This document shows positions 46,065-55,158 of a stretch of 64,000 nucleotides of DNA, piece by piece; position 1 is the first letter of the stretch, and the number at the start of each line of letters is the position of its first letter. The notes below the pieces were generated by a model. That model saw nothing but the letters and a program-made list of their open reading frames with translations, was not told where the DNA came from and ran no database searches. The stretch lies in the NCBI RefSeq assembly GCF_037991315.1, contig NZ_CP150300.1, forward strand, positions 2,852,001 through 2,916,000, written 5' to 3'. The DNA is from Paenibacillus sp. FSL H8-0079 (lineage in GTDB: Bacteria; Bacillota; Bacilli; Paenibacillales; Paenibacillaceae). Both the position numbers and the translations under genes were made by a program.

Positions 46065-47069
46065 ATGCCCTATACTGCGAGTGAACAACGATATGATGAG
46101 ATGAAATATGTACGTTCCGGTAAATCTGGAATCAGACTGCCGCAAATTGCGCTGGGTTTATGGCAGAACTTTGGTGGCAACCGTACTTTGGATATTCAGG
46201 AAGAGATGATTTTACGTGCCTTCGACCTCGGAATTAACCATTTCGATCTGGCGAATAACTATGGTCCACCTCCAGGATCAGCGGAAGAGAACTTTGGTGT
46301 GATTTACAAGAAACATCTGCGTCCTTACCGGGATGAGCTGCTCATCTCGTCCAAGGCAGGCTACCATATGTGGAGTGGGCCTTACGGCGAGTGGGGCTCC
46401 CGCAAAAACCTGATTGCCAGTCTGGATCAAAGTCTTGGTCGGATGGGGCTGGACTATATAGACATTTTCTATCATCACCGTCCAGATCCGGACACACCAT
46501 TGGAAGAAACGATGACGGCGCTGGATCATATCGTGCGCCAAGGTAAAGCACTGTATGTGGGCTTGTCCAATTACAATGCAGAACAGACGCAAGAAGCGGT
46601 AACCATTCTCCGTCGTCTGGGTACGCCATGTCTGGTTCATCAGCCAAACTACTCAATGCTGAATCGCTGGATAGAAGACGGTTTGCAGGACGTACTGGAT
46701 GAGCAGGGCGTCGGTTCCATAGCGTTCTGTCCACTCGGCCGCGGTCAGTTAACGAATAAATATGTCGACAAGATCAAGGAAGAACGCGCCAATCCAACAG
46801 GCAATTTGAAAAAAGAAGCTTACACGGACGAACGGATTGCCAAGTTCGATGCACTTCAGGCAGTTGCCGAGCGAAGAGGACAGACGATCTCTCAACTGGC
46901 TCTGAACTGGATCTTGCGTGGTAACCGTGTAACCTCCGCACTGATTGGTGCAAGCCGGGTGTCCCAGATCGAAGAAAACGTAGCTGCGCTCAACGCACCG
47001 GATCTGACAACGGAAGAACTCAATGAAATTGAGAGCATTTTGGACGGCATGGGTAATTATCCGTGGTAA
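46065..47069 (+). CDS. Aldo/keto reductase, YghZ-like (L-glyceraldehyde 3-phosphate reductase type)
   Basis: 334 residues. Catalytic tetrad visible as FDLANNYG (Asp, Tyr), SSKAGY (Lys) and IFYHHRPD (His); cofactor-binding end ALIGASRVSQIEENV. The N-terminal MKYVRSGKSGIRLPQIALGL, the GPPPGSAEENFG insert and WSGPYGEWGSRKNL are typical of the YghZ group, which reduces L-GAP, methylglyoxal and related aldehydes. ATG 46065 follows AGGAAAGTGAG; GTG 46053 lies within that site. Divergent from the AraC gene. Confidence 0.88.
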   Translation: MPYTASEQRYDEMKYVRSGKSGIRLPQIALGLWQNFGGNRTLDIQEEMILRAFDLGINHFDLANNYGPPPGSAEENFGVIYKKHLRPYRDELLISSKAGYHMWSGPYGEWGSRKNLIASLDQSLGRMGLDYIDIFYHHRPDPDTPLEETMTALDHIVRQGKALYVGLSNYNAEQTQEAVTILRRLGTPCLVHQPNYSMLNRWIEDGLQDVLDEQGVGSIAFCPLGRGQLTNKYVDKIKEERANPTGNLKKEAYTDERIAKFDALQAVAERRGQTISQLALNWILRGNRVTSALIGASRVSQIEENVAALNAPDLTTEELNEIESILDGMGNYPW

Positions 47070-47126
47070 CAGAAAGATTATAGTTAGGTTTAAACTTTCA
47101 TGAAATAAGGTTCAAATAAATAAAAT

Positions 47127-47163
47127 GGTGCCTCCCAGATGTCCGGGTTGGTGCCGTTTTTTT
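47127..47163 (+). terminator. Terminator after the aldo/keto reductase gene
   Basis: GGTGCC pairs with a second GGTGCC (47150-47155) through two G-U pairs; CCC/GGG inside; then a T run. Confidence 0.6.
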
Positions 47164-47325
47164 ATATGTCATTTTCTTTATAGGAAAAGATCTATTATAA
47201 TAGTTAACATTAATTGACCTATGTTTATTTTTTTCAGAATGAACCTAGTTCATAGCACCTGGTCCTAGGATTTAGGGTATAATATATAGAAGATTTACAT
47301 TTGAACTATGAAGGAGAGGCTCCAT

Positions 47326-48918
47326 TTGAACTTTGAACAGTGGATTTCGCCTGAAAGCTATAACCTGACATCCGAGATGGAGAATCATCCATCAGACCGG
47401 ATTGCACTTAGATGGCTCAGCGATCATCGAGAATTGGAAGAGATCACGTATGGTGATCTGTTCAAGCAGGCGAATCGTCTTGCTGGGGGTTTGCGTAAAC
47501 TTGGACTAGAGAAGGGTGATCGGGTGTTGGTCATGGTACCACGCCGTATAATTGCCTATGTTATTTACATTGCTTGTCTGAAACTGGGGATTGCTGTGAT
47601 TCCTTCTTCCGAGATGTTACGGGCAAAAGATCTGGAATACCGTCTGCGTCACTCTGAGGCGCGGGCTGTTATTGTATGGTCCGAGACGACCTCGGAAGTG
47701 GAAAAGATGGACGCCGATCTGCCATCACTGGCACATCGCATCGTAGCATCACCGAATGGTGAAGTTGGCGTACCTGCTGAAGGTTGGGTTAATGTGCACG
47801 AGTTAATGCAAAATCAACCTGACGAGATGGCTGCGGTGGAGACTCATCGGGATGATACGGCTATCCTTGCTTATACTTCGGGCACAACAGGTAATCCCAA
47901 AGGAGTTGTACATAGCCACGGTTGGGGATATGCCCACCTGCGAATCGCTTCTTCGTTATGGTTGGATATTCAACCTTCAGATACCGTATGGGCAACAGCT
48001 GCACCTGGTTGGCAAAAATGGATCTGGAGCCCGTTCTTGTCGGTACTCGGAAGAGGCGCGACAGGACTGGTCTACAATGGATCATTCCAGCCCAAGCGTT
48101 ACCTGGAACTGATGCAGGAACATCAAATTAATGTCCTTTGCTGTACACCAACGGAATATCGGTTGATGGCCAAAGCGGATGATCTTGGACATTATGACCT
48201 GTCCCATCTGCGCAGTGCCGTGTCAGCGGGTGAACCGCTCAATCAGGAAGTCATTGAAATCTTCCAGCGTCACTTCGACCTGACCATTCGAGACGGATAT
48301 GGACAGACCGAGAGCACATTGTTAATCGGCAGTCTCAAAGACGCGCCGGTACGCATTGGCTCCATGGGTCAGTCGATTACACCTGGGTTGATTGAAATCA
48401 TTGACGAAGACGGACAACCTGTTCCTGCCGGTGAAGTAGGAGATATCGCGGTGCACAAAGAGATGCCAGCTTTGTTCCGGTCCTATTATCAGGATGAGGG
48501 ACGGAAGGAAGCGAGTCAGCGTGGCGATTATTTTGTAACAGGAGACCGTGCACGTAAAGACGAAGAAGGATACTTCTGGTTTGAAGGACGCAGTGACGAC
48601 ATCATTATCAGTTCGGGCTACACGATTGGACCATTCGAGGTGGAAGAAGCACTCATGAAACACGCCAGCGTAAAGGAATGCGCCGTGGTTGCGAGTCCGG
48701 ACGAGATCCGTGGAAATATTGTCAAAGCATTTGTCGTGCTGAGAGACGATTCACTGGCTTCACCGGAATTAATGCGTGAATTGCAACACCACGTCAAGGA
48801 AATCACAGCACCTTATAAATATCCACGTAAGATCGAATTTGTTACGGATCTGCCGAAGACAAACTCAGGCAAAATCCGCCGGATCGAGTTACGTGAACAA
48901 GAAAAACGAAATAGTTAG
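47326..48918 (+). CDS. Acyl-CoA synthetase, medium-chain type (MbcS/YtcI-like)
   Basis: 530-residue AMP-forming ligase of the ANL superfamily. P-loop AYTSGTTGNPKGVVHSHG, A5 DGYGQTES, A7 DYFVTGDRARKDEEGYFWF, A8 GRSDDIIISSGYTIGPFEVE and the catalytic Lys in LPKTNSGKIRR. It activates a short- or medium-chain or branched carboxylic acid to its CoA thioester. TTG 47326 has AAGGAGAGG 6 nt upstream; the ATG 47308 lies before that site and has none of its own. Confidence 0.88.
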   Translation: MNFEQWISPESYNLTSEMENHPSDRIALRWLSDHRELEEITYGDLFKQANRLAGGLRKLGLEKGDRVLVMVPRRIIAYVIYIACLKLGIAVIPSSEMLRAKDLEYRLRHSEARAVIVWSETTSEVEKMDADLPSLAHRIVASPNGEVGVPAEGWVNVHELMQNQPDEMAAVETHRDDTAILAYTSGTTGNPKGVVHSHGWGYAHLRIASSLWLDIQPSDTVWATAAPGWQKWIWSPFLSVLGRGATGLVYNGSFQPKRYLELMQEHQINVLCCTPTEYRLMAKADDLGHYDLSHLRSAVSAGEPLNQEVIEIFQRHFDLTIRDGYGQTESTLLIGSLKDAPVRIGSMGQSITPGLIEIIDEDGQPVPAGEVGDIAVHKEMPALFRSYYQDEGRKEASQRGDYFVTGDRARKDEEGYFWFEGRSDDIIISSGYTIGPFEVEEALMKHASVKECAVVASPDEIRGNIVKAFVVLRDDSLASPELMRELQHHVKEITAPYKYPRKIEFVTDLPKTNSGKIRRIELREQEKRNS

Positions 48919-49006
48919 AATTGAGCCTGCGTAGTGAAAGAGAAGGAATCGATTCTGAAGAAGCGATAGCGTTCGTACAATATATGAAACAGGAGTGAAC
49001 ACAATC

Positions 49007-50251
49007 ATGAGTCAATTTGAACAAACCTTTGAAAAGTCATTGGAACAATACGCAGAACTGGTTGTCAAAGTCGGCGTGAATATTCAAAAAGGACAGGATC
49101 TGCTCGTAACCGCTCCTATCGAAACGCTTGAATTCACACGTTTGATTGTGCAAAAAGCCTATGCGGCTGGTGCCAATTATGTACAAGTGGACTTCGATGA
49201 CGACAACATTACCCGCAGTCGTTTTGAGCATGGCTCCAATGACAGCTTCGACTACTATCCAGCCTGGAAAGCGGACATGATGGAGAAGTTTGCAGAAGCA
49301 GGCGGCGCTACCCTGACGATCAAAGTTCCAGATCCTGAACTGTATAACGGTATTGACTCCGACAACGTATCCCGGGCTACCAAGGCGGCTGCACATGCAC
49401 GTCGCGGATATGCCAAATACACACGTAACCATGAAATTAGCTGGTGTCTGATCAAGGCACCGACCAAGGCTTGGGCGAACAAAGTGTTTGCCGACATCAA
49501 GGAAGAAGACCGAATCAACGTAATGTGGGAAACGATCTTCAAAATGAACCGTGTCGATGGCGGAGACGCCGTACAAAATTGGAGAGAGCATCTGGAAACC
49601 TTGAATAACATGAGTGATCTCCTGAACAAGAAGAACTATAAGAGCTTACATTACCGTGCACCAGGTACAGACCTGAAAATTGAACTGGTCCATAATCATA
49701 TCTGGGGCGGTGGTGGCGGCGAAAATAAACAAGGTGTATACACGGTTGCTAATATGCCGACTGAAGAAGTATTCACCATGCCGAAGCGCAGCGGAGTGAA
49801 TGGATATGTTAGCAGCACCATGCCTTTGAACCTGAACGGGCAACTGGTAGATCAGATGAGAATCACATTCAAGGATGGACAGGTTGTAGCGTTTACGGCA
49901 GCATCCGGTGAAGAGCATCTGAAGAACCTGTTTGCTACCGATGAAGGAGCACGTTATCTGGGTGAAGTAGCACTTGTACCTAATGATTCCCCAATCTCCA
50001 ACCTGAATCGTATTTTCTACAATACGGGTATTGACGAGAATGCATCCTGCCATTTGGCTGTGGGCAGCGCTTATCCATTCAATATGAAAGATGGTACAAC
50101 CATGTCCAACGAAGAGTTGCTCAAGCATGAGTGCAATGTGAGTTTGACTCACGTCGATTTCATGATCGGTTCCGCAGAGCTGGATATCGATGGTGAGTTA
50201 CAGGATGGTACAATCGAGCCGGTATTCCGTAAAGGCAACTGGGCATTTTAA
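49007..50251 (+). CDS. M29-family aminopeptidase (AmpS/PepS-like)
   Basis: 414 residues, cytoplasmic. Family landmarks are a Glu-rich start (FEKSLEQYAELVVKVGVNIQ), EVFTMPKRSGVNGYVSSTMP, EVALVPNDSPISNLNRIFYN, the metal region CHLAVGSAYPF and the terminal pair SLTHVDFMIGS. It trims N-terminal residues from peptides using a dinuclear metal centre. ATG 49007 follows AGGAG at 11 nt. It lies 89 bp after the acyl-CoA synthetase gene with no terminator between them. Confidence 0.9.
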   Translation: MSQFEQTFEKSLEQYAELVVKVGVNIQKGQDLLVTAPIETLEFTRLIVQKAYAAGANYVQVDFDDDNITRSRFEHGSNDSFDYYPAWKADMMEKFAEAGGATLTIKVPDPELYNGIDSDNVSRATKAAAHARRGYAKYTRNHEISWCLIKAPTKAWANKVFADIKEEDRINVMWETIFKMNRVDGGDAVQNWREHLETLNNMSDLLNKKNYKSLHYRAPGTDLKIELVHNHIWGGGGGENKQGVYTVANMPTEEVFTMPKRSGVNGYVSSTMPLNLNGQLVDQMRITFKDGQVVAFTAASGEEHLKNLFATDEGARYLGEVALVPNDSPISNLNRIFYNTGIDENASCHLAVGSAYPFNMKDGTTMSNEELLKHECNVSLTHVDFMIGSAELDIDGELQDGTIEPVFRKGNWAF

Positions 50252-50284
50252 TTTCTAATCTGGCTAGTAATAGTATTTAACGAG

Positions 50285-50314
50285 AAAGTGACTTCAACCT
50301 GAAGTCACTTTTTT
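50285..50314 (+). terminator. Terminator after the aminopeptidase gene
   Basis: AAAGTGACTTCA, loop ACC, perfect complement, then T. Confidence 0.92.
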
Positions 50315-50448
50315 CGTTTCGTTGTAACATGAGTTACACAGGTCTTACAGGCTTAATAATGATTCCCTACGATGAAACTCGTAGAATAGGAATAATATGT
50401 TGGAAAACTGTTCCAAGAGAAGAAAACGAGAGGGGGAAGATTACGGGT

Positions 50449-51609
50449 ATGGATATCACCTATGCTTTCACGGATGAACGTTTCAGGCAAGTTGTGTTGG
50501 ATCGTTTTTGTGATCAGCGGGGGTTCATTCAGGAAAGTGACGTTCATGAGGTTGAGATATTACAACTTTCCAATCACAATATTAGCAATCTTGATGGAGT
50601 CGAGTATTTCAGGGATCTTCAAGAGTTGGATTGTGCCTGTAATCAATTGACCGGTCTGGATCTCACTCAGAATCACGAGCTGAGGACGCTACGTTGCAGA
50701 GAGAATCAACTTCTTACGCTAGACCTAAGTTCCAATTCGGAATTGCAGGTACTTGATTGCAGCTTTAATCGACTTCGCAAATTGGATCTTTCTCATAATT
50801 CCAAGCTTGTAACGGTGGAGTGTCATTGGAATATGTTGTCGAAGCTTGCTTCGGAGCCCCTTGAGTGGTTAGAGGAACTCAGTTGCAGCTATAACGCTCT
50901 TTTCTCACTTGAACTTAAGCAAAATAAGCAACTGCAGCGACTCGATTGCGCCAACAATTACATGTTGGAACTTGATGTAACCCGTTGTCCCAATTTGCTT
51001 GAACTTCGTTGTAACCACAACCATATCAAACAGTTGGATCTTCGTTCGAATTTGGTTTTGGAGAGTGTCCGGTGTTTTAACAACCATATTAGCGAGCTGG
51101 ATATTCGCCATAACGTGCAGCTACGAGAGCTGTACTGTTCCGAGAACAAGTTGGCCGAGTTGGATTATAGTCTTAATCCCAAACTGGAAAGATTGCAGTA
51201 TGCCGACAATCTAATATTTAAATCCAATCATGAGGTTCCGGGTATGGGGGTCTTTCAGTATGATGGTTCGATGTCCAACTATCAGATGCGATTACTTGTT
51301 CAGGACAATGAGCTTGTAGTCACTGCACAGGTTTCAACGAAGACAGAGATGGAAACTTTATCCCCATACATGGCGGAGACTTGGAAACGGTGGGACATGC
51401 TTGGTGAGCAGGCGCTTAAAACCATTGCCGAGGCCCATCCGGACGAGGATATCAACGAACTGGTTTTGGCTGATGCAGAATTTCAGGAAGATCAATATTT
51501 CCGATTGGGTTATGATGCGGGGGATACACCGGCAGGCCGACTGTACATATATGCGGAGTTCGACGATGAATTTCAAATGTTGGATACGTTGATCTATGAA
51601 ACGTATTAA
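50449..51609 (+). CDS. Leucine-rich-repeat protein, intracellular
   Basis: 386 residues from ATG 50449 (AGGGGGA about 11 nt upstream); the frame extends to 50329 with weaker support. Residues about 35-265 contain some ten 21-residue repeats of the form L-x-x-L-x-C-x-x-N-x-L-x-x-L-D-L-x-x-N-x-x (for example LDCACNQLTGLDLTQNHELR). The last 120 residues form an acidic mixed alpha/beta domain (LLVQDNELVVTAQVSTKTEM and following) of unrecognised type. No signal peptide, so probably a cytoplasmic protein-binding scaffold. Confidence 0.78.
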   Translation: MDITYAFTDERFRQVVLDRFCDQRGFIQESDVHEVEILQLSNHNISNLDGVEYFRDLQELDCACNQLTGLDLTQNHELRTLRCRENQLLTLDLSSNSELQVLDCSFNRLRKLDLSHNSKLVTVECHWNMLSKLASEPLEWLEELSCSYNALFSLELKQNKQLQRLDCANNYMLELDVTRCPNLLELRCNHNHIKQLDLRSNLVLESVRCFNNHISELDIRHNVQLRELYCSENKLAELDYSLNPKLERLQYADNLIFKSNHEVPGMGVFQYDGSMSNYQMRLLVQDNELVVTAQVSTKTEMETLSPYMAETWKRWDMLGEQALKTIAEAHPDEDINELVLADAEFQEDQYFRLGYDAGDTPAGRLYIYAEFDDEFQMLDTLIYETY

Positions 51610-51632
51610 AGCCACGAGATCGTGGCTTTTTT
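51610..51632 (+). terminator. Terminator after the LRR gene
   Basis: AGCCACG, loop AGAT, CGTGGCT, then T; lies between convergent genes. Confidence 0.85.
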
Positions 51633-51650
51633 GCTGTGTTATTTTGTATG

Positions 51651-52283
51651 TTATTCAGCGTGCATTTTGTTGAAGCTAACATATTCGTTAATTGGTTTAC
51701 GGTAACCGCGTGGACGCTGTTTGGCTTCCGACTTTTTGCCGATGGTGATCATCATAACAGGTACATAATGGTCGGGAATATCCAAACTCCGTTGCAGTTC
51801 TTCCGAGTCAAAACCAATCATTGGGCAGGTATCCCAACCACGATCCTGAGCGATCAACATCAATTGCATGGCAGACAGGCTGGCATTGCGAATCGCATCC
51901 TCACGTTGGAAGAATCTGCCGCGAGATTCGTAAAATTCAGTGACACTTTGGGATTCCTGCTCGTATTGGAACGGAGTGAGTGCACCCAGGTTCAGCAAGC
52001 CTTCGTTAATGGTGCGGATATGATGATGTGCGTTGACATCGCCCAGAACGACGATGACTGCAGAAGCTGTTTTTACTTTATATTGCTGGGAAGCTTCATA
52101 GACTTTCTCTATCTGTTCCTCGTCTTTAAGCACAAGATAGTGCGTATGCTGCAGGTTGAAGGCAGAAGGTGCAAATTTGTTCAGGGCAAACATCTCTTGT
52201 AGTTCCGAATCCGAAATTTCAATTCCTTCTTCAAAAATAACGGCCGATCTACGGTTTTTGACTAGATTCTCAAACTCACTCAT
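51651..52283 (-). CDS. Nitroreductase-family protein (putative NAD(P)H nitroreductase)
   Basis: 210 residues. FMN-contacting N-terminal NRRSAVIFEEG, AFNLQHTHYLVL, the middle helix IRNASLSAMQLMLIAQDRGW and the closing VPVMMITIGKKSE are typical of the YodC/YdgI-like group. Such flavoenzymes reduce nitro compounds, quinones or other electrophiles. ATG start with GAGGGAAA upstream. Monocistronic and convergent with the LRR gene. Confidence 0.88.
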   Translation of the reverse strand: MSEFENLVKNRRSAVIFEEGIEISDSELQEMFALNKFAPSAFNLQHTHYLVLKDEEQIEKVYEASQQYKVKTASAVIVVLGDVNAHHHIRTINEGLLNLGALTPFQYEQESQSVTEFYESRGRFFQREDAIRNASLSAMQLMLIAQDRGWDTCPMIGFDSEELQRSLDIPDHYVPVMMITIGKKSEAKQRPRGYRKPINEYVSFNKMHAE

Positions 52284-52413
52284 GATGGTTTCCCTCGCTT
52301 ATGTATGATTTATAAACTGACTATAACACACTTAGTTACTTTATGTAAGTATTATTTTAGAATAAGACAAGGTTTGCCTGCCATACGCTAAAATAAAACA
52401 CTAGAGGTGATTC

Positions 52414-52653
52414 ATGAGAACATTCATTACAAGGTATAAGGGAGGACATAACCCGCATGAATTTCGGGTATATGTGATCCAATCTTCGACGTTAAAACGT
52501 TTTGTAGTTATGGAGATTATTCTGGGCTCAATCGTGTACAATGTCGCACTGTATTTGTTCCATAATGCACTACTTGCTGGCGTAGGCTCCTGGGCTGGAA
52601 CAGAAAGTCTGAAGAGACTGCCACTGGTCTTTAGAAGAATTGCGGGTATATGA
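52414..52653 (+). CDS. Small predicted membrane protein of unknown function
   Basis: 79 residues. AGAGGTGA lies just before ATG 52414. A basic N-terminus (MRTFITRYKGGHNPHEFRVY) is followed by one hydrophobic stretch (FVVMEIILGSIVYNVALYLF) and a short basic tail. No family was recognised. The ribosome site, the downstream terminator and lack of overlap with other genes support a real gene. Confidence 0.55.
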   Translation: MRTFITRYKGGHNPHEFRVYVIQSSTLKRFVVMEIILGSIVYNVALYLFHNALLAGVGSWAGTESLKRLPLVFRRIAGI

Positions 52654-52667
52654 TGAGGTGTACAAAG

Positions 52668-52709
52668 AAAGATTGGAGCATAAGAGGGCCAGTTTCGGCC
52701 CCATCTTTT
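52668..52709 (+). terminator. Terminator after the 79-residue gene
   Basis: AAAGAT/ATCTTT outer pairs enclose GGGCC-AGTTTC-GGCCC, followed by TTTT. Confidence 0.6.
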
Positions 52710-52782
52710 GCTTCAGCTATGCTTTAGTCACGCTTCTTTATCTGATCCGATAATTCGCTAAGCTTTGGGTCCCGAACTTACC

Positions 52783-53556
52783 TTATTTGGCACGTTCCAA
52801 ATACTGCTCCAGCGTAAGTTTCTGGTTGGTAATCTCACCAGCAATATACACACCCACATAACGTACATGCCATGGCTCATAAGAGTAGCCGGTTAATTTC
52901 TCCTGATCTTTACCATAACGGATAATGAATCCGTACTTGTGGGCATTGGCTTTCAGCCATTTGCCTTCTTTGGTGTTGCCGAAGCTTTGCTGCAAATCAT
53001 AACCGGCCGAAGCGCTGGAGATATCCATGGCTAGACCAGTCTGATGTTCGCTTTGTCCTGGACGAGCACTTGTTTTATTGGCAACAGCTTCACCTTTGAT
53101 ACTGGCATTACGGTCAAAAATCGATTTTTGGGTCGCATAAGAGCGATAGCCAGATACCGCTTTGATATCAATGCCGTCTTTTTTGGCAGCTGCAAATAAT
53201 TTTTCAATCGCGGTTGCAGCCACTTTACGCATTTGTTTCTTCGGACTGGAACCTGAGAAGCTGAAAGGAATATTAGGTACGACCAAATCTTGAGGTGCAT
53301 AAGTCGAAGGCAGATTTCTCTTTTTATTGACAAGCACAACCGTACTAGACACATTGGTCACCGTTGCCACATTTTTGATCGTTTTGATCGTACGACCAGG
53401 TGCATTATCATGCAGAAATTGAGTGAAGCTGGAGCTTGCTGCAGATGCAACGGGATTCAGGCTTGAAGTAATAGGTAGTGTAGTAAAAGCAGAACCTGCT
53501 ACAACAGAGCCTACGAGAATTGTAGATATGATGGATTTACGAGTAAAAGATTTCAT
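52783..53556 (-). CDS. Secreted D-alanyl-D-alanine carboxypeptidase, M15B (VanY-type)
   Basis: 257 residues. Sec signal peptide (MKSFTRKSIISTILVGSVVA, likely cut after ASA near residue 40), then the VanY domain: AVSGYRSYATQKSIF, zinc motif SEHQTGLAMDIS (His and Asp) and the second His with catalytic Glu in EPWHVRY. It removes the terminal D-Ala from peptidoglycan stem peptides. GAGGAGGAA precedes ATG. Monocistronic. Confidence 0.9.
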   Translation of the reverse strand: MKSFTRKSIISTILVGSVVAGSAFTTLPITSSLNPVASAASSSFTQFLHDNAPGRTIKTIKNVATVTNVSSTVVLVNKKRNLPSTYAPQDLVVPNIPFSFSGSSPKKQMRKVAATAIEKLFAAAKKDGIDIKAVSGYRSYATQKSIFDRNASIKGEAVANKTSARPGQSEHQTGLAMDISSASAGYDLQQSFGNTKEGKWLKANAHKYGFIIRYGKDQEKLTGYSYEPWHVRYVGVYIAGEITNQKLTLEQYLERAK

Positions 53557-53662
53557 GATGTGTGTTCCTCCTCGGATTATATGAATCTATATACCGAGTA
53601 TACTAGAGGATTATATCCATAGGTTCTCCAATTGTTTCCGAGTTGTAAACAAAGTTTGCTAT

Positions 53663-53845
53663 ATACGTTGAACCAAAGATATTTACACTGGACACTACGA
53701 TGACAGAACAACCTTCCGATCGCTGTTATCCCCAGATTTTACGAATTCCCCTTATAGGGGAAAATCCGGGGATAAAGGCGAACGCTTCGCTTCTTCTAGT
53801 TGTTTCTGTCCTCTCCGTTTCGTGTAAATGTTAAGTTCAATTTAT
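53663..53845 (+). repeat. MITE-like palindromic element, copy C
   Basis: 183 bp, same orientation as copy A. Ends ATACGTTGAACCAAAGATATTT and the mirrored AAATGTTAAGTTCAA with TTTAT. The centre has CCCCAGATTTT/AAAATCCGGGG around CCCCTTATAGGGG, and GGCGAACGCTTCGC. Fills most of the non-coding gap 53557-53970. Confidence 0.8.
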
Positions 53846-53887
53846 ATAAAATCTTCTTTTTGCAACTCTCGTAGAGGCAGTATACAT

Positions 53888-53920
53888 AAAAAAGCCGTTG
53901 CATTAGAGGCAACGGCTTTT
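53888..53920 (-). terminator. Terminator of the HesB-like gene
   Basis: AAAAGCCGTTGC/GCAACGGCTTTT stem with 7-nt loop; the T run is on the minus strand. Confidence 0.85.
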
Positions 53921-53970
53921 GATGTGAAGAGAGATAATGCTAGATTACTTCAAGTATGCTGGAGACTGTA

Positions 53971-54333
53971 TTACAACATGCAGGCGTCGGATCCACCGGA
54001 GCTTCCCGCAGTTACTGCACGGGTGTCACGAACGCGAACATTGGCGCTGAGCACACCAGAATCACTGCTTAATTTGAAAGAAGGATAATTTTCTTCCGTA
54101 TCCAGCTTCATGTGTTGTTCAAGGTTCAGCTGCTGCTTCGGATCAACATAGAACGGAACCAGGTTGGTTTCAATCTGCGCGTCGAGAGCTGCAAGTTCAT
54201 CAACAATGATAATCGCGATAACTCCGTTACATCCGCAACCTTCCAAGTCATAGATTACTTTGAAATATCCGGCTTGATCATTCAGGCTTTCGGTCAAGCG
54301 TTTTGCAGCCAGATCAGTAATTTGAATATACAT
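53971..54333 (-). CDS. HesB/IscA-like iron-sulfur cluster biosynthesis family protein (YqkB-like)
   Basis: 120 residues with the HesB-like fold (MYIQITDLAAKRLTESLNDQ, then YFKVIYDLEGCGCNGV). Cysteines are GCGC in the middle and one near the C-terminus (SDACML); the A-type carrier pattern C-x(n)-C-G-C is therefore altered. Homologues such as B. subtilis YqkB are grouped with iron-sulfur assembly proteins, without a firm role. AAAGGAG precedes ATG. Confidence 0.8.
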   Translation of the reverse strand: MYIQITDLAAKRLTESLNDQAGYFKVIYDLEGCGCNGVIAIIIVDELAALDAQIETNLVPFYVDPKQQLNLEQHMKLDTEENYPSFKLSSDSGVLSANVRVRDTRAVTAGSSGGSDACML

Positions 54334-54438
54334 ATGGGTACACTCCTTTATATGTTGGCATGATTGTACAGGTAAAAGAATTCATTCAGCTTTTATTCAC
54401 ATTATACCACTTTGTCAAAAATCAAAGCATTTATTTTC

Positions 54439-54467
54439 TTGACTGATCAGTCTGGAAAAGGTATTCT
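54439..54467 (+). promoter_or_regulatory. TetR gene promoter overlapped by a perfect palindrome
   Basis: TTGACT (54439-54444), 17 bp, TATTCT (54462-54467). GACTGATCAGTC (54441-54452) overlaps the -35. The bases GTCTGGAAA that follow recur after the palindrome at 55159-55172. Confidence 0.65.
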
Positions 54468-54498
54468 TTACTTAATCGATAGGGAGGTGAAGTCGAAA

Positions 54499-55083
54499 TT
54501 GGGAAGAGCTAAGGAGTTTGACACGGAAACCGTTCTACGAAAAGCAACGTCTGTATTCGGAGCTTACGGTTATGAAGGTACTTCATTGAGCTTGCTGCTG
54601 AGTGAACTGGGCATTGCGCGGCAAAGCTTGTATGACACCTACGGAACCAAACATGATCTATTTGTCTCTGCGCTTAAATTCTATATTCAGCAGAAGACAG
54701 AGGCGGGGATCAGACTGCTAAACGAATGCACAAGTGTGAGGCAAGGCGTGACACAGTTGTTCAACGAAGCAGTTAACGTGTTGACAGACAACGAACGTCG
54801 GAATGAATGTTTCATCATTAATAGTGCGGTTGAACAGGCACCACTAAATCACGAAATTGCAGCCTTTATTCAGATGACTAACCGAGAAATGGAAGATGTT
54901 TTTCAAGCAGCGCTGTTGCGTGGACAGAAGAGTGGCGAGTTGAAGCATGCCGAGGAAGAATTGCCCGGCCTTGCCCGTTTTCTGAATTATTCCCGCCTCT
55001 CATTGACCTTTACGGCCAAGAGTGGTGCAAGCGCAGAAGTGCTCCGAGAGCTTGTACGGACGACATTAAAAGTTATGGACTAA
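54499..55083 (+). CDS. TetR/AcrR-family transcriptional regulator
   Basis: 194 residues from TTG 54499 (GGAGGTGA about 8 nt upstream). A longer frame from 54412 would run through the promoter and operator. Helix-turn-helix RAKEFDTETVLRKATSVFGA followed by YEGTSLSLLLSELGIARQSL and YDTYGTKHDLFVSA; C-terminal ligand domain. It is most likely the repressor of itself and of the next gene, each preceded by a 12-14-bp palindrome with a common flank. Confidence 0.88.
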   Translation: MGRAKEFDTETVLRKATSVFGAYGYEGTSLSLLLSELGIARQSLYDTYGTKHDLFVSALKFYIQQKTEAGIRLLNECTSVRQGVTQLFNEAVNVLTDNERRNECFIINSAVEQAPLNHEIAAFIQMTNREMEDVFQAALLRGQKSGELKHAEEELPGLARFLNYSRLSLTFTAKSGASAEVLRELVRTTLKVMD

Positions 55084-55121
55084 TGGCATCTCATGAGCAG
55101 GAATTCTTATTGGCTTTTTGA

Positions 55122-55149
55122 AAATGAACGCTAAGGGCGTTTATTTTTT
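55122..55149 (+). terminator. Terminator after the TetR gene
   Basis: AAATGAACGC (55122-55131), loop TAAGG, GCGTTTATTT (55137-55146), then TTT. Confidence 0.65.
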
Positions 55150-55158
55150 GAATATTAT

